Positions 1 through 9,337 of a DNA stretch of 29,729 nt are shown one piece after another. The first letter of the stretch is position 1, and the number at the start of each line of letters is the position of its first letter. Both the position numbers and the translations under genes were made by a program. The DNA comes from CAYZDV01 sp964477275 (GTDB lineage: Bacteria > Acidobacteriota > Aminicenantia > Aminicenantales > Aminicenantaceae), in assembly GCA_964477275.1 (NCBI GenBank), contig CAYZDV010000007.1:1-29729 (forward strand). The letters run 5' to 3'. A model generated the notes under the pieces. The model was not told the origin of the DNA, did not search any database, and was given only the letters and a program-made list of their open reading frames with translations.

Positions 1-3000
1 TTGTTCCTCCCTGTCCTGCTTCCACAGCCAGAGTAATAGTGAACAGTTCCTTCATCGTGTAACGGTCTGAAGCCGCGTTGGTTAACGAAGCCGCGCCGTT
101 GTGATTGGACAATTGATAATTGAGCCCGTCACCTCCGGAGATGCCGATTGTCGGCGCTCTCGAGCTGAAATCCGCATTTCCGCTTCCGTAGTTGAACCGG
201 ATCTGGCCGTCACTGAAGAGAATCAGCTCCACGTTGACCGGTTGAGCCGTGCCATAGGTCTCCGCCACCCAGCGGATCACCAGGCTGTCAGGATCTCTTC
301 CCAGCCCGACATTATGAATAACGTAAACATCTTCTCCCGGCTGAGCGCTGCCGTTCGTCCGCAAATCCACCCAGCAGGGCGCGATTCTCCGGCTGTTAAC
401 CAGGGAAGTCAGAGTGTTATACCATTCCGGGTAGGAATTCTCGAAATCAATGTATCCGTTGGTGCATATGTAGATTTCCCTGCCGGCAGGGATGACTTCG
501 CCGAAATAAGGGAAATCAAAAGGAAGAGAATAAGAAGCCATTCCGTCATCCTGGCGAAGGTTAAGGGGAGTCCCACCGCCGATATAATCGTGCGCTGGCT
601 GGGCATAAGTATAAAAATCCAGCTTTTCGGCGATGAGCAGACGGCAGAAGTGATAAAGGTCGATGTGTTCAGGAGCGTAAAATCCCAAGGATAGAGCTCT
701 TCTCCATGAAACCTGGGTTCCGGCCATGGTGCTGTAAAAGGCGCCGAGAAATTCATCCCACTGCGTATCGCTTGCAAAATCAATCACACTGCCATTGTAG
801 TCCGGATCGAAATTCCCTGAAGTCGCGGGGAAATAGATGGCCAGGCCTCCAGCGTTCCGCCATGACGGGCCGTGCTGTTCTCTGATGACGGCATTTTCTA
901 TTTCCGCAATCACTTGATGGGCAGCGATTTTTATCGGGATCGGGACTTTATTAGCGGCCTCACTCCCGTGCTGAATCAGCGTTTGAGCGAAGGAGCTGAT
1001 GGTGCTGGCCAGGGTGTTCATCCTGCTCAGATCAACCGCGGACTGGGTGAAATCGTTTCCGTAGGATTCATAATAGCGGTCAACAATGGCGTGAGCCAGA
1101 TCTGCGGGGGACCAGCCGGGATTGTTCGCAAAATCCAGGAGAATGGTGTCATACGGCCAACCATCTCCAGGCTCGACTTCCTGCGAACCCACCATGACCT
1201 CAGCCAGGTTTCTGACTTCATAGGCAACCTCCACCATGCCCATCAGACAGGCATCGAACCCCAGCAGATTGACTCCTCCGGCTGAAGCCAGAGCGCTCTG
1301 GACTTCACTCATGTACAGGGGATCTTGACCGTCCGTATCATCCCAGCAAACCGCTCTAAATTGAAGCTCTTTTTTTCTTTCCTGAAGCTTGAGGATTTGC
1401 TCCTCCTTGGAAAGCCGCCAGCCTCCGCCATGGTTCCAGAGAACAAGCGCATAATTATGGGCCGGATAATCCGTTTTGGCCCAGTTGATAAAATCGATGA
1501 GTGTCTGCGGGTCGCCGTGATTCAGCTCGCCCAGGTCTTCGAGGGCATTCCCCGCATCAGGAGTCATTCCCGGAGTGATGTAGAAACGCTTGGTCGTTGT
1601 CCAGTTCCCGTAACTTGTGGTATAGCCGCTGATCCGGTCGAACTGGACGACGATGTTGACATTGGCGTTTGACCCGACAGAAGCCATCTCCAGGAAGTCG
1701 TCGATGGCGGCCAGTTCGAGATTATTATCGCCGTCCAGGTAAACCATGAATGTCCACGGCTTGATCCCGGTTGTGAACTGCCACTGCGGGCCCTCCGAGA
1801 ATCCGCAGTCGGTCTTGGCGATTATCTTCCACGTGTAGGAAGTCAAAGGCAGCCATTCTCCAGGATGATAATGGCTCTCTGAGACCGTCGCCACCAGGTC
1901 GCCATTAACGTAGACATCATAAGAGGTGGCATAACTGCTGTCCTCCCAGTCGAGTGGCGTATCGAGAGGAAGGTCCGCGGCTCCATCAGATGGGGAAACG
2001 TTGGAGAAGGGCTCTGGAAGGCAACAGGTGCTAAAAGCCCATTCCAGGCCTTCTGTATCCCCGCAATCGTTCTTGGCCACGATTTTCCAGAAGTATGTCG
2101 TGCAATAGAGGAGCGTTCCTGGATCATAGAAGCTCTCTGTGACATTGGCCACAAAAGGAGGCGGAGAGCCCGTCCCAAAATAAACGTCGTAGGAGGTGGC
2201 TCCGCTGCAGTCATCCCAGTCGAGGTCTGGATCAACCGAAGGTACCGTCGTCCCGTGAGCGGGCGACGGGTTTAAAGGCACTGAGGCCGTGGCACAATCA
2301 GATGTGGTGAAATGCCACTCCTCGCCGTGGGATTCTCCACAGCCGTTTTTGGCCACGACTTTCCAGTAATATGTCGTGGATAAAGAGAGCTCTCCCGGAA
2401 TGTAGGAGCGGTCCGTCACTGTAGCTATCAAAGGAGGCGGAGAACTCGTGCCGAAATAAATGTCGTAGGAATCGGCATTGTCCAGGGTCATTTCCCAGTT
2501 CAATACGGGATGATTCGTCACTCCCGTTTCTCCGTTTTGAGGAGAGGGGCTGGTCGGAATTCCGGGCGAGACACAGGTCTCAAACCGCCATTCATCGCCC
2601 GGCGTCTCGCCATAGGAATTCTTGGCCACGATCTGCCAGTAATAGGTTGTTCCTTCACTCAGCGTTCCCGGGTCATAATGGCTCGCGGTCACATCGGCCT
2701 CGAAGGGAGGCGGCGAACTGGTTCCAAAATAAACATCGTAAGAAGTCGCGCCGAAGCTGTCCACCCAATCCAGGTCTGCTTCGAGGGAAACATTGGTTTC
2801 ATCCTGATACGGATACGAATAGGAAAAAGACGCAGGGGGCTCTTGAGGCGGCGGGGTGAACACGATGGAGTTCACATCCGTCAGGATTGTGTGGGCATAA
2901 TAGCTTGAGATATTGCCGTTTAAGCCATCGCCTTTGGAGATTCCGATGACCGGGCTGTAAGGGGTTCCGGACAAGTCGTTGCCCCCGTCGTAGTTGAACT

Positions 3001-6000
3001 GAATCCGGCCATCAGCGCGCAGGATGAGCTCAACGTTCACAGGCTTTGCGCCGTAGTAGGTCTGGGCGCGCCAACGGATGACCACACTGTCGGAACTCTC
3101 GGTAATATAAACATCCTCTCCGGACTGGGCCGTTCCATTTGTTCTCAGGTCGACCCAGAAAGGTGCGATTCTCCTGTAATTAGCCAGCTCCATGCCGCTG
3201 CCGGAAGGGTCCACATAAAAATCATCGAAGTCCACAAACCCATTCGTGCAGATGTACACTGTCGTTCCCGCCGGAATCGTCTCTCCGAAATACGGAAAAT
3301 CAATGGGAAGAGTGTAAGTTCTGGAAGCGTCATCATAATGGAAGCCCCACCCTGTCCCTCCTCCAAGATATTCAGGCGAGATTTGGGACTCGATGTAATA
3401 ATAGCCCGTCTCTTCCTGCAAACGTTCACAAAAATGGTAAAGGTCGATGTATTCCGGATAGGTAAACTCCTGGCTGATGCCTCTTCTCTGGGCGATCCAG
3501 GAGCCCTCCATCATGCTGTAAAGCGCCTGGAGAAATTCGTCCCACTGGGTGTGGCTCGAAAAATCAATGGTCGACTCATAATCGGAATCGAAAGCGCCTG
3601 AATAGAACGGGAAATAAATGGCCAGGCCGCGGGCTCCCGGCCAGTCTGCGCCATGCTGCTCTCTAATCACCGCAGTTTCAATCTGAGTCATTACCTCAGA
3701 AGCCGCATTCTTCACTGCAGCCATGTCTGTATTCCAGCTGTCCATCATGGTCTGGGCGAAAGAGCTGATAGTGCTGGCCAGAGTTCCGACCTTGGTTAAA
3801 TCAACCGCGGACTGAGTGTAATTGTTTCCGTAGGATTCATAGTAACGATCCACAATCGCCTGTCCCAGCTCAGAAGCTGACCAGCCGGGATTGCTCGCAA
3901 GATCCAGGAGGAAAGTGTCATAGGGCCAGCCGTCTCCCGGCTCTATCTCCTCCGAACCGACCATCACTTCACCGTAATCTTTAATCTCGTAGGCCACTTC
4001 GATCATGCCCATCAGACAGGCATCAAAACCGATGAGATTCGCGCCGCCGGTGGACTGCAGGCTGAACTGGACCTCGTCCATATACAGGGAATCGCCTCCG
4101 TCTGTGTCATCCCAGCAGACCGCTCTGTAATAGGGCCTGTCCCTGCCTTCGAGCCTGGCCTGGTAATCTTTCTCTTTGGATTCCCGCCAGCCGCCGCCAT
4201 GGTTCCAGAGAATAAGAGCATAGTTTTGCGCAGCGTAATTTGCCTTTGCCCAGTTGATAAAATCGATGAGCGTCTGCGGGTCGCCGTGATTCAGCTCGCC
4301 CAGGTCCTCCAGGGCATTTGCCGGATCTGGAGTCATGCCGGGAGTGATGTAGAAACGCTTGGTCGTCGTCCAGTCTCCGTAGCCTGCGTGATAGCCGCTG
4401 ATGCGGTCGAACTGAACGACGATGTTGATGTTTTCATTAGAGCCGACCGAAGCCATCTCCAGGAAGTCGTCGATGGCGGCTGACTCGAGGTTGTTGTCCC
4501 CATCCAGATAAACCATGAAGGTCCATGCCTTCTGGCCGGTCGTAAAACTCCATTCTTCTCCGGTCGCCTGGCCGCAAGCATTCTTGGCAATAATCATCCA
4601 GTAATATGTTGTATTGGAGTTCAAAGAACCCGGGTCAAAATAACTCGTTGAAACTGTTCCAACATAGCTCGGTGGAGAAGTTGTGCCAAAGTAAACATCA
4701 TAAGAAGCTGCTCCACTGCTGTCCTCCCAGTCCAAATCCGCATCGAGGGAAATGTCTGCTGCCCCGTTTGGAGGCGAGATGTTGGAAAATGTGCCGGGCA
4801 AAGAACAGGTCGTGAAATTCCATTCCTCGCCATGTGTCTCTCCACAGGAGCTCTTGGCAACGATCTTCCAATAATACGTTGTCACCCAATTCAATGTCCC
4901 GGGATCGTAGGCACTGTCTGATACATTCGCGACAAAGGGAGGCGGCGAGCTCGTCCCGAAATAGACATCATAAGAACTCGCCCCACTGCTGTCCTCCCAG
5001 TCAAGGTCCGCATCGAGGGAAACGTCTACGGTCCCGTTTGGAGGCGAGATGTTGGAAAATGCACCGGGCAGAGTGCAGGTCGTGAAATTCCACTCCTCGC
5101 CGTGGGTATCCCCACAATCATTCTTGGCGATGATCTTCCAGTAATACGCCGTTCCAAGATCGAGAGGCCCGGGATCATAATAGCTATCAGTAATGTTTGC
5201 TACATAAGGAGCCGGTGTTGATGTCCCAAAATAGACATCATAAGAGGTCGCTCCAGAGCTGTCCTCCCAGTCAAGGTCCGCATCGAGGGAAACGTCTACG
5301 GTCCCGTTTGGAGGCGAGATGTTGGAAAATGCACCGGGCAGAGTGCAGGTCGTGAAATTCCACTCCTCGCCGTGGGTATCCCCACAATCATTCTTGGCGA
5401 TGATCTTCCAGTAATACGTCGTCCCCCAATTCAACGTCCCGGGATCGTAATAACTGTCTGATACATTTGCGACAAATGGAGGCGGCGAGCTCTCTCCAAA
5501 ATAGACATCATAAGAGGCCGCCCCAAGGCTATCCTCCCAGTCCAAATCTGAGAAGGCATCCGTCGTCGCTCCGTTTGACGGCGAAAGGTTGGAAAATGTG
5601 CCGGGCAGAGTGCAGGTCGTGAAACTCCACTCCTCACCAGCCGTTTCTCCACAGTCATTTCTGGCCACGATCTGCCAGTAATAAGTTGTTCCTCCACTCA
5701 GCGTTCCCGGGTCATAAAAGCTCTCCGTCACATTTGCCAAATAAGGAGGCGGCGAGCTCTCTCCAAAATAGACATCATAAGAGGCCGCACCACTGCTGTC
5801 CTCCCAGTCAAGGTCTTCTTCCAGGGAGACATCCGTTGCTCCATTCGCAGGCGAAAGGTTGGAAAATGTGCCGGGCAAACAGCATGCTGTAAAACTCCAG
5901 ATAGAACCATACGCATCTCCGCAGGAATTTTTTGCCACAATCTTCCAGTAATAAGTTGTGCACGAGCTGAGTGTTCCCGGGTCATAAAAGCTCTCCGTCA

Positions 6001-8455
6001 CATTTGCCACATAAGGAGGAGGGGTGCTCGTGCCGAAGTAGACATCGTAAGAAGTGACATCGCTGCAGTCATCCCAATCTAAGTCTGTATCAAGTGATAC
6101 CTCTGTTGCTCCATCTCCAGGTGAAGGACCAATTGGAATCGAAGGAGTCGGACAAGCCGCTGTTGTAAAGCTCCACTCTGAACCGAGTGTTTCGCCACAG
6201 GAGTTTATTGCAACGACTTTCCAATAATAAGTCTTGCTGTAGTCTAACGTTCCGGGATCATATTCACTATTCGAAACAGATGCCGCAAACGGTGGAGAAG
6301 CGCTCTCCCCAAAATACACATCATAGGAACTTGCTCCAGTGCTGTCCTCCCAGTCCAGATCGGTATCAATTGAAACATTCGATGCCGCGTCCGGAGGCGA
6401 AAGGTTGGAAAATGGACCGGGCAAGGAACAGGTCGTAAAATTCCACACATCGCCGTGCGTCTCTCCGCAGGAATTCTTGGCAACGATCTTCCAGTAATAG
6501 CCAGTTCCTCCGTCAATTGTTCCGGGATCGTAATAGCTCTCCACGACTGTTGCCGCATAGGGAGGCGGCGAGCTCGTCCCAAAATAGACGTCGTAAGAGC
6601 TCGCACCGCTGCTGTCCTGCCAATCCAGGTCGACATCGGGAGAAACTTCCGTCGCGCCGTTCAAAGGTGAAACATTGAAAACTTTTTCCGGAACAGCACA
6701 TGTTGTGAAATACCAGGTCGAGCCGCTCGTTCCGCCGCAGTCCTCATTCTGGGCGACGATCTTCCAGTAATAAGTCTTACTTGGTTCGAGAGTTCCGGGA
6801 TCATAGTCGCTTTCAGTCACGCTGGCGACAAAAGGCGGCGGAGAGCTCGTCCCGAAATAGACATCGTAAGAGTCCGCACCGCTGCTGTCGCTCCAGTCCA
6901 AATCGGCATCGAGAGAAACATCCGTTGCTCCATTCGAAGGCGAGACATAGGACGGATACGCTGGAGTGCAGGGTAACCAGTATGCATCAAAATAAATGTT
7001 GAAGCTCCAAGTGGAGTACCACTGGGTCCAGGCGACTCCGGCCCCGACCTCTCCCGAGGGGCTGTATTTTGGGAGAAGAGCAACCGGGTCGTCATCGCTG
7101 AGATCATAGTAGTAATCCTCCACATCAAATTCAGCCGTCCAGGTCGTCGGACTGGAGTAGGTCGTCTCCCTGATTATCACCTGTCGGGGCAATTTGATGT
7201 AGGAAACATAGACATTGGATTCCCCTTGAAAGGCTCTTATCGACGGAAACCTTTCATCCGCTGTCGTCGACGCCATGGGATTATTCGTCGCCCAGCTCGT
7301 TCCGCCGTTATTTGTGTAAGCATAGAGCACGTCTCTATCGGTTGACGAATAATGATACTCATAGGCCACAAATACATCGTTAGCCGTGGCAGCCGTTATT
7401 TCTGGATAGAGCTCATCGACCGAAGCGTTGGCAATTATGGTAGGTGAAGACCAGGTAGTCCCGAAGTCTGTTGATTTTGTGACAGCGATATTATTCTGTG
7501 TCCCGTCAGAAAGCGTGTAGGCCACAAAAAGGACGCCGCCATCGTAATCGATGGAACAATAGACGTTTCCTGGCGTTACTGTCGCAAGAGTCTGCGGTGT
7601 GGACCAACTCGCTCCGTCATCTGCGCTAATTTGAAACCTCAACTCGCCAGACGCCCCCTCCATCTTGTAATAAACCACATAAATATAAGGTATTCCTGGA
7701 TAATCCTCATAATCGCTGGTTATGTCCGGCCGGACATAATCACCGGCATCGTCATCCAGTTGATACGAGCTAACGTCGTTCAAATCGGAATTATTGATTC
7801 GTGTGAACCAGACCTCGGAACCTGCCGGATCCTGATGGTTAAAAACGAGTCCCATATACTGACTCGACACCTGTTTCAGTCTGGGAAAGGCAAGAGGACT
7901 GGGACCTGACATATCTATCTGGTCCGACCAGGTTCCGCCAGTCCCATATTTAGAACTTCTTTTTATTCGAATCTTTAAAGGAGAGGACGTTCCGTTCCAA
8001 TATTCAGCGGCGACATAGATGTAGGGCGTCAAGCTCCACACATCCCATGTCTCGATTGTCGGTTTTCTTTCGTGATTCCAAGTATCTGTCATCACAGAGA
8101 CATCAGTCGACTGCCACTTCTCCTCAATTAACTCCTCGCTCTCGCGTTTCTGTCCGATTGCTGCGCTTATGGTGGTGTTTTGCGGCGGAACCACAAAATG
8201 TCTTTGCCCGGATAACTTCTCAAAAATCTTCTGAACGTTCTCTGTATCGCCGATTGTTCTGTAATACTTGAGCAGCTCGACTAATTCTTGACGTTCAGGA
8301 TCGGCATTCTGATCTTCCCCATGGACTATTATCGGCTGTGGAAGGTTTTTTCCTTCTTGAGCCACGCTCAGATTCGCCACGATGACCGAGCTTAAGGAAA
8401 CGACTAAGATGGCGGATAAAATTAAAAATAATTTCGTTGGGCCGGATTTGTTCAT
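1..8455 (-). CDS. Giant secreted modular protein with two clostripain (C11) peptidase domains and 13 FnIII-like repeats (3' end outside window)
   Basis: The frame stays open from ATG 8455 to base 1, over 2,800 codons, and reading-frame phase was checked at about ten motifs along it. A GGGAGAGGGG ribosome site precedes the ATG. Residues 1-31 form a signal peptide (hydrophobic core, then VAQ). Residues about 150-490 carry Asp-box motifs such as SADDGASW and STDFGTTW, as in BNR/sialidase-like propellers. Nine ~90-residue FnIII-like repeats follow. The first C11 domain starts near 1309 with KAWTFMVYLDGDNN, with catalytic His1419 (NHGGGW) and Cys1480 (DACLMG). A beta-sandwich module (about 1684-1864) and four more FnIII-like repeats come next. 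The second C11 domain starts near 2232, with His2342 and Cys2403, followed by a second beta-sandwich (about 2609-2789). The last visible residues (VEAGQGGT) open another repeat type. Clostripain-family enzymes are cysteine endopeptidases, often Arg-specific. Both dyads look intact, so two active protease units exported outside the cell are likely. The substrate is unknown. Confidence 0.9.
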   Translation of the reverse strand, partial: MNKSGPTKLFLILSAILVVSLSSVIVANLSVAQEGKNLPQPIIVHGEDQNADPERQELVELLKYYRTIGDTENVQKIFEKLSGQRHFVVPPQNTTISAAIGQKRESEELIEEKWQSTDVSVMTDTWNHERKPTIETWDVWSLTPYIYVAAEYWNGTSSPLKIRIKRSSKYGTGGTWSDQIDMSGPSPLAFPRLKQVSSQYMGLVFNHQDPAGSEVWFTRINNSDLNDVSSYQLDDDAGDYVRPDITSDYEDYPGIPYIYVVYYKMEGASGELRFQISADDGASWSTPQTLATVTPGNVYCSIDYDGGVLFVAYTLSDGTQNNIAVTKSTDFGTTWSSPTIIANASVDELYPEITAATANDVFVAYEYHYSSTDRDVLYAYTNNGGTSWATNNPMASTTADERFPSIRAFQGESNVYVSYIKLPRQVIIRETTYSSPTTWTAEFDVEDYYYDLSDDDPVALLPKYSPSGEVGAGVAWTQWYSTWSFNIYFDAYWLPCTPAYPSYVSPSNGATDVSLDADLDWSDSSGADSYDVYFGTSSPPPFVASVTESDYDPGTLEPSKTYYWKIVAQNEDCGGTSGSTWYFTTCAVPEKVFNVSPLNGATEVSPDVDLDWQDSSGASSYDVYFGTSSPPPYAATVVESYYDPGTIDGGTGYYWKIVAKNSCGETHGDVWNFTTCSLPGPFSNLSPPDAASNVSIDTDLDWEDSTGASSYDVYFGESASPPFAASVSNSEYDPGTLDYSKTYYWKVVAINSCGETLGSEWSFTTAACPTPSIPIGPSPGDGATEVSLDTDLDWDDCSDVTSYDVYFGTSTPPPYVANVTESFYDPGTLSSCTTYYWKIVAKNSCGDAYGSIWSFTACCLPGTFSNLSPANGATDVSLEEDLDWEDSSGAASYDVYFGESSPPPYLANVTESFYDPGTLSGGTTYYWQIVARNDCGETAGEEWSFTTCTLPGTFSNLSPSNGATTDAFSDLDWEDSLGAASYDVYFGESSPPPFVANVSDSYYDPGTLNWGTTYYWKIIAKNDCGDTHGEEWNFTTCTLPGAFSNISPPNGTVDVSLDADLDWEDSSGATSYDVYFGTSTPAPYVANITDSYYDPGPLDLGTAYYWKIIAKNDCGDTHGEEWNFTTCTLPGAFSNISPPNGTVDVSLDADLDWEDSSGASSYDVYFGTSSPPPFVANVSDSAYDPGTLNWVTTYYWKIVAKSSCGETHGEEWNFTTCSLPGTFSNISPPNGAADISLDADLDWEDSSGAASYDVYFGTTSPPSYVGTVSTSYFDPGSLNSNTTYYWMIIAKNACGQATGEEWSFTTGQKAWTFMVYLDGDNNLESAAIDDFLEMASVGSNENINIVVQFDRISGYHAGYGDWTTTKRFYITPGMTPDPANALEDLGELNHGDPQTLIDFINWAKANYAAQNYALILWNHGGGWRESKEKDYQARLEGRDRPYYRAVCWDDTDGGDSLYMDEVQFSLQSTGGANLIGFDACLMGMIEVAYEIKDYGEVMVGSEEIEPGDGWPYDTFLLDLASNPGWSASELGQAIVDRYYESYGNNYTQSAVDLTKVGTLASTISSFAQTMMDSWNTDMAAVKNAASEVMTQIETAVIREQHGADWPGARGLAIYFPFYSGAFDSDYESTIDFSSHTQWDEFLQALYSMMEGSWIAQRRGISQEFTYPEYIDLYHFCERLQEETGYYYIESQISPEYLGGGTGWGFHYDDASRTYTLPIDFPYFGETIPAGTTVYICTNGFVDFDDFYVDPSGSGMELANYRRIAPFWVDLRTNGTAQSGEDVYITESSDSVVIRWRAQTYYGAKPVNVELILRADGRIQFNYDGGNDLSGTPYSPVIGISKGDGLNGNISSYYAHTILTDVNSIVFTPPPQEPPASFSYSYPYQDETNVSLEADLDWVDSFGATSYDVYFGTSSPPPFEADVTASHYDPGTLSEGTTYYWQIVAKNSYGETPGDEWRFETCVSPGIPTSPSPQNGETGVTNHPVLNWEMTLDNADSYDIYFGTSSPPPLIATVTDRSYIPGELSLSTTYYWKVVAKNGCGESHGEEWHFTTSDCATASVPLNPSPAHGTTVPSVDPDLDWDDCSGATSYDVYFGTGSPPPFVANVTESFYDPGTLLYCTTYFWKIVAKNDCGDTEGLEWAFSTCCLPEPFSNVSPSDGAADLPLDTPLDWEDSSYATSYDVYVNGDLVATVSESHYHPGEWLPLTSYTWKIIAKTDCGFSEGPQWQFTTGIKPWTFMVYLDGDNNLELAAIDDFLEMASVGSNANVNIVVQFDRISGYTTSYGNWTTTKRFYITPGMTPDAGNALEDLGELNHGDPQTLIDFINWAKTDYPAHNYALVLWNHGGGWRLSKEEQILKLQERKKELQFRAVCWDDTDGQDPLYMSEVQSALASAGGVNLLGFDACLMGMVEVAYEVRNLAEVMVGSQEVEPGDGWPYDTILLDFANNPGWSPADLAHAIVDRYYESYGNDFTQSAVDLSRMNTLASTISSFAQTLIQHGSEAANKVPIPIKIAAHQVIAEIENAVIREQHGPSWRNAGGLAIYFPATSGNFDPDYNGSVIDFASDTQWDEFLGAFYSTMAGTQVSWRRALSLGFYAPEHIDLYHFCRLLIAEKLDFYTYAQPAHDYIGGGTPLNLRQDDGMASYSLPFDFPYFGEVIPAGREIYICTNGYIDFENSYPEWYNTLTSLVNSRRIAPCWVDLRTNGSAQPGEDVYVIHNVGLGRDPDSLVIRWVAETYGTAQPVNVELILFSDGQIRFNYGSGNADFSSRAPTIGISGGDGLNYQLSNHNGAASLTNAASDRYTMKELFTITLAVEAGQGGT
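1765..2850 (-). repeat. Second FnIII-like repeat array (4 units)
   Basis: Four ~270-bp units lie between the first beta-sandwich module and the second clostripain domain of the giant protein. Consensus elements per unit are a DLDW start, SYDVYFGTSSPPPF, YDPGTL, TYYWKIVAKN and W.FTTC. The unit nearest the second peptidase lacks the FGTSSPPPF loop (it reads DVYVNGDLVATV). One unit carries an extra Cys pair also found in unit 4 of the first array. Confidence 0.85.
4988..5148 (-). repeat. 161-bp perfect direct repeat, copy A
   Basis: The sequence is identical, base for base, to 5258-5418, exactly 270 bp away. It spans the end of FnIII-like unit 7 and the start of unit 8, so the duplicated DNA crosses the domain boundary. 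Confidence 0.95.
5258..5418 (-). repeat. 161-bp perfect direct repeat, copy B
   Basis: This is the second copy of the 161-bp block, spanning the end of FnIII-like unit 6 and the start of unit 7. The 270-bp offset equals one FnIII unit, so the pair marks a recent one-unit duplication or conversion. Confidence 0.95.
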
Positions 8456-8496
8456 TTCCCCTCTCCCTTATTATTCCAAGCGAATTCCTGTCATGG

Positions 8497-9312
8497 CTAA
8501 AAATCAAGCCCGAAGCCGACCATCCCCTGAAGGCCGCCTAAATTGGCTTCCACATCCATGGGCTTGACTTTGCAATAACTGTAGCTTGCTTTGATATCGA
8601 TCATGATGGGACCGATGATTTTGAAAATGCATCCCAGTTGCCCGATATAACCGATGTCGGCTTTCTCGACAGTCCCCATCGGGCTGGTCTCCTTGTATTT
8701 GAAATAGCCGACACCCACTCCCAGATAGGGGCTCACTCTCGATTGAGGGACCCGGAATTTCAGTCCGCCGTAAACAGGACTAATCTGAATCTCTGTCTCT
8801 TCCTGAGTAAAAGTTGTCAGGCCGTTTTTCGCGTAAAAATGTCCGCCTGCCCAGATGCCAACTCCCCTGAAGAAAAGTCCGATTTCTCCCCCGAAAAATG
8901 TTCCATTTCCGTATATATCTTTGAAGACCTGGTCTGATGGCTGGAAATAACTCCCGAATGCTTCCAGGAGGAATCCTGCCGCCTTTTTCCTTTCTCTCTT
9001 TTCCAGCGGCACGGGTGGGGCCTCGCCAAGGACCCGGATAAAACTCTGATGAATGTAGCCGGTCACAGTGATTCCCAGCACGGTGGTCACTTTGATTTCA
9101 TACCAGGAGCCAACCTTCTTCTCCACGTCAAACAGCTCCCCCCTGGAAACGGTCTGGATGATCTCGCTCGTCGGATCCGGGCCTTCCCGGATCGCGGCAT
9201 TATCCACCACCACCTCAATGATCTGTTTTTTGGGTTGAGCCTGGAGAAGAATCGGATAAATCAAAAAAAACAATAAAACAAAAACACCCGCTTCTTTTCC
9301 CCTCTTATTCAT
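8497..9312 (-). CDS. SH3b-domain outer-membrane beta-barrel protein
   Basis: The 271-residue product has a signal peptide (about 1-25, ending LLQAQ). A bacterial SH3 domain spans about 31-94 (AAIREGPDPTSEIIQTV, GSWYEIKV, GYIHQSFIRV). After a charged linker, about 112-271 is a set of alternating beta strands ending in Phe (VGFGLDF), the usual C-terminal signal for outer-membrane barrel insertion. The likely location is the outer membrane, with the SH3b part facing the periplasm and possibly binding peptidoglycan or protein. The start has a GGAGAGGG ribosome site at a good distance. It lies 25 bp after the kinase gene and 41 bp before the giant peptidase gene, and I see no clear promoter in either gap, so the three are probably co-transcribed. 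The exact role is unknown. Confidence 0.8.
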   Translation of the reverse strand: MNKRGKEAGVFVLLFFLIYPILLQAQPKKQIIEVVVDNAAIREGPDPTSEIIQTVSRGELFDVEKKVGSWYEIKVTTVLGITVTGYIHQSFIRVLGEAPPVPLEKRERKKAAGFLLEAFGSYFQPSDQVFKDIYGNGTFFGGEIGLFFRGVGIWAGGHFYAKNGLTTFTQEETEIQISPVYGGLKFRVPQSRVSPYLGVGVGYFKYKETSPMGTVEKADIGYIGQLGCIFKIIGPIMIDIKASYSYCKVKPMDVEANLGGLQGMVGFGLDF

Positions 9313-9337
9313 GCCCTCTCCTTTTTTCCGGGATCAA

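Larger units (their letters stand above)
4535..6972 (-). repeat. First FnIII-like repeat array (9 units)
   Basis: Nine in-frame ~270-bp units, translated as ~90-residue FnIII-like domains, lie between the Asp-box region and the first clostripain domain. Most units hold two Cys (in KN.CG and FTTC) that could form one disulfide per domain, which suits an extracytoplasmic location. The strongest DNA identity is among units 6, 7 and 8. Confidence 0.9.

Noticed and set aside
4535..6972. Regular 270-bp repeats that could look like a CRISPR or satellite array
   Set aside because: The period is a whole protein domain, the frame is kept, and the repeats diverge as coding sequence. No short repeats with unique spacers are present.
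101..8271. Many plus-strand and off-frame minus-strand open frames of 60-200 codons over the giant gene
   Set aside because: The giant minus-strand frame is continuous and full of recognisable domains. The others are repetitive shadows of its FnIII repeats.
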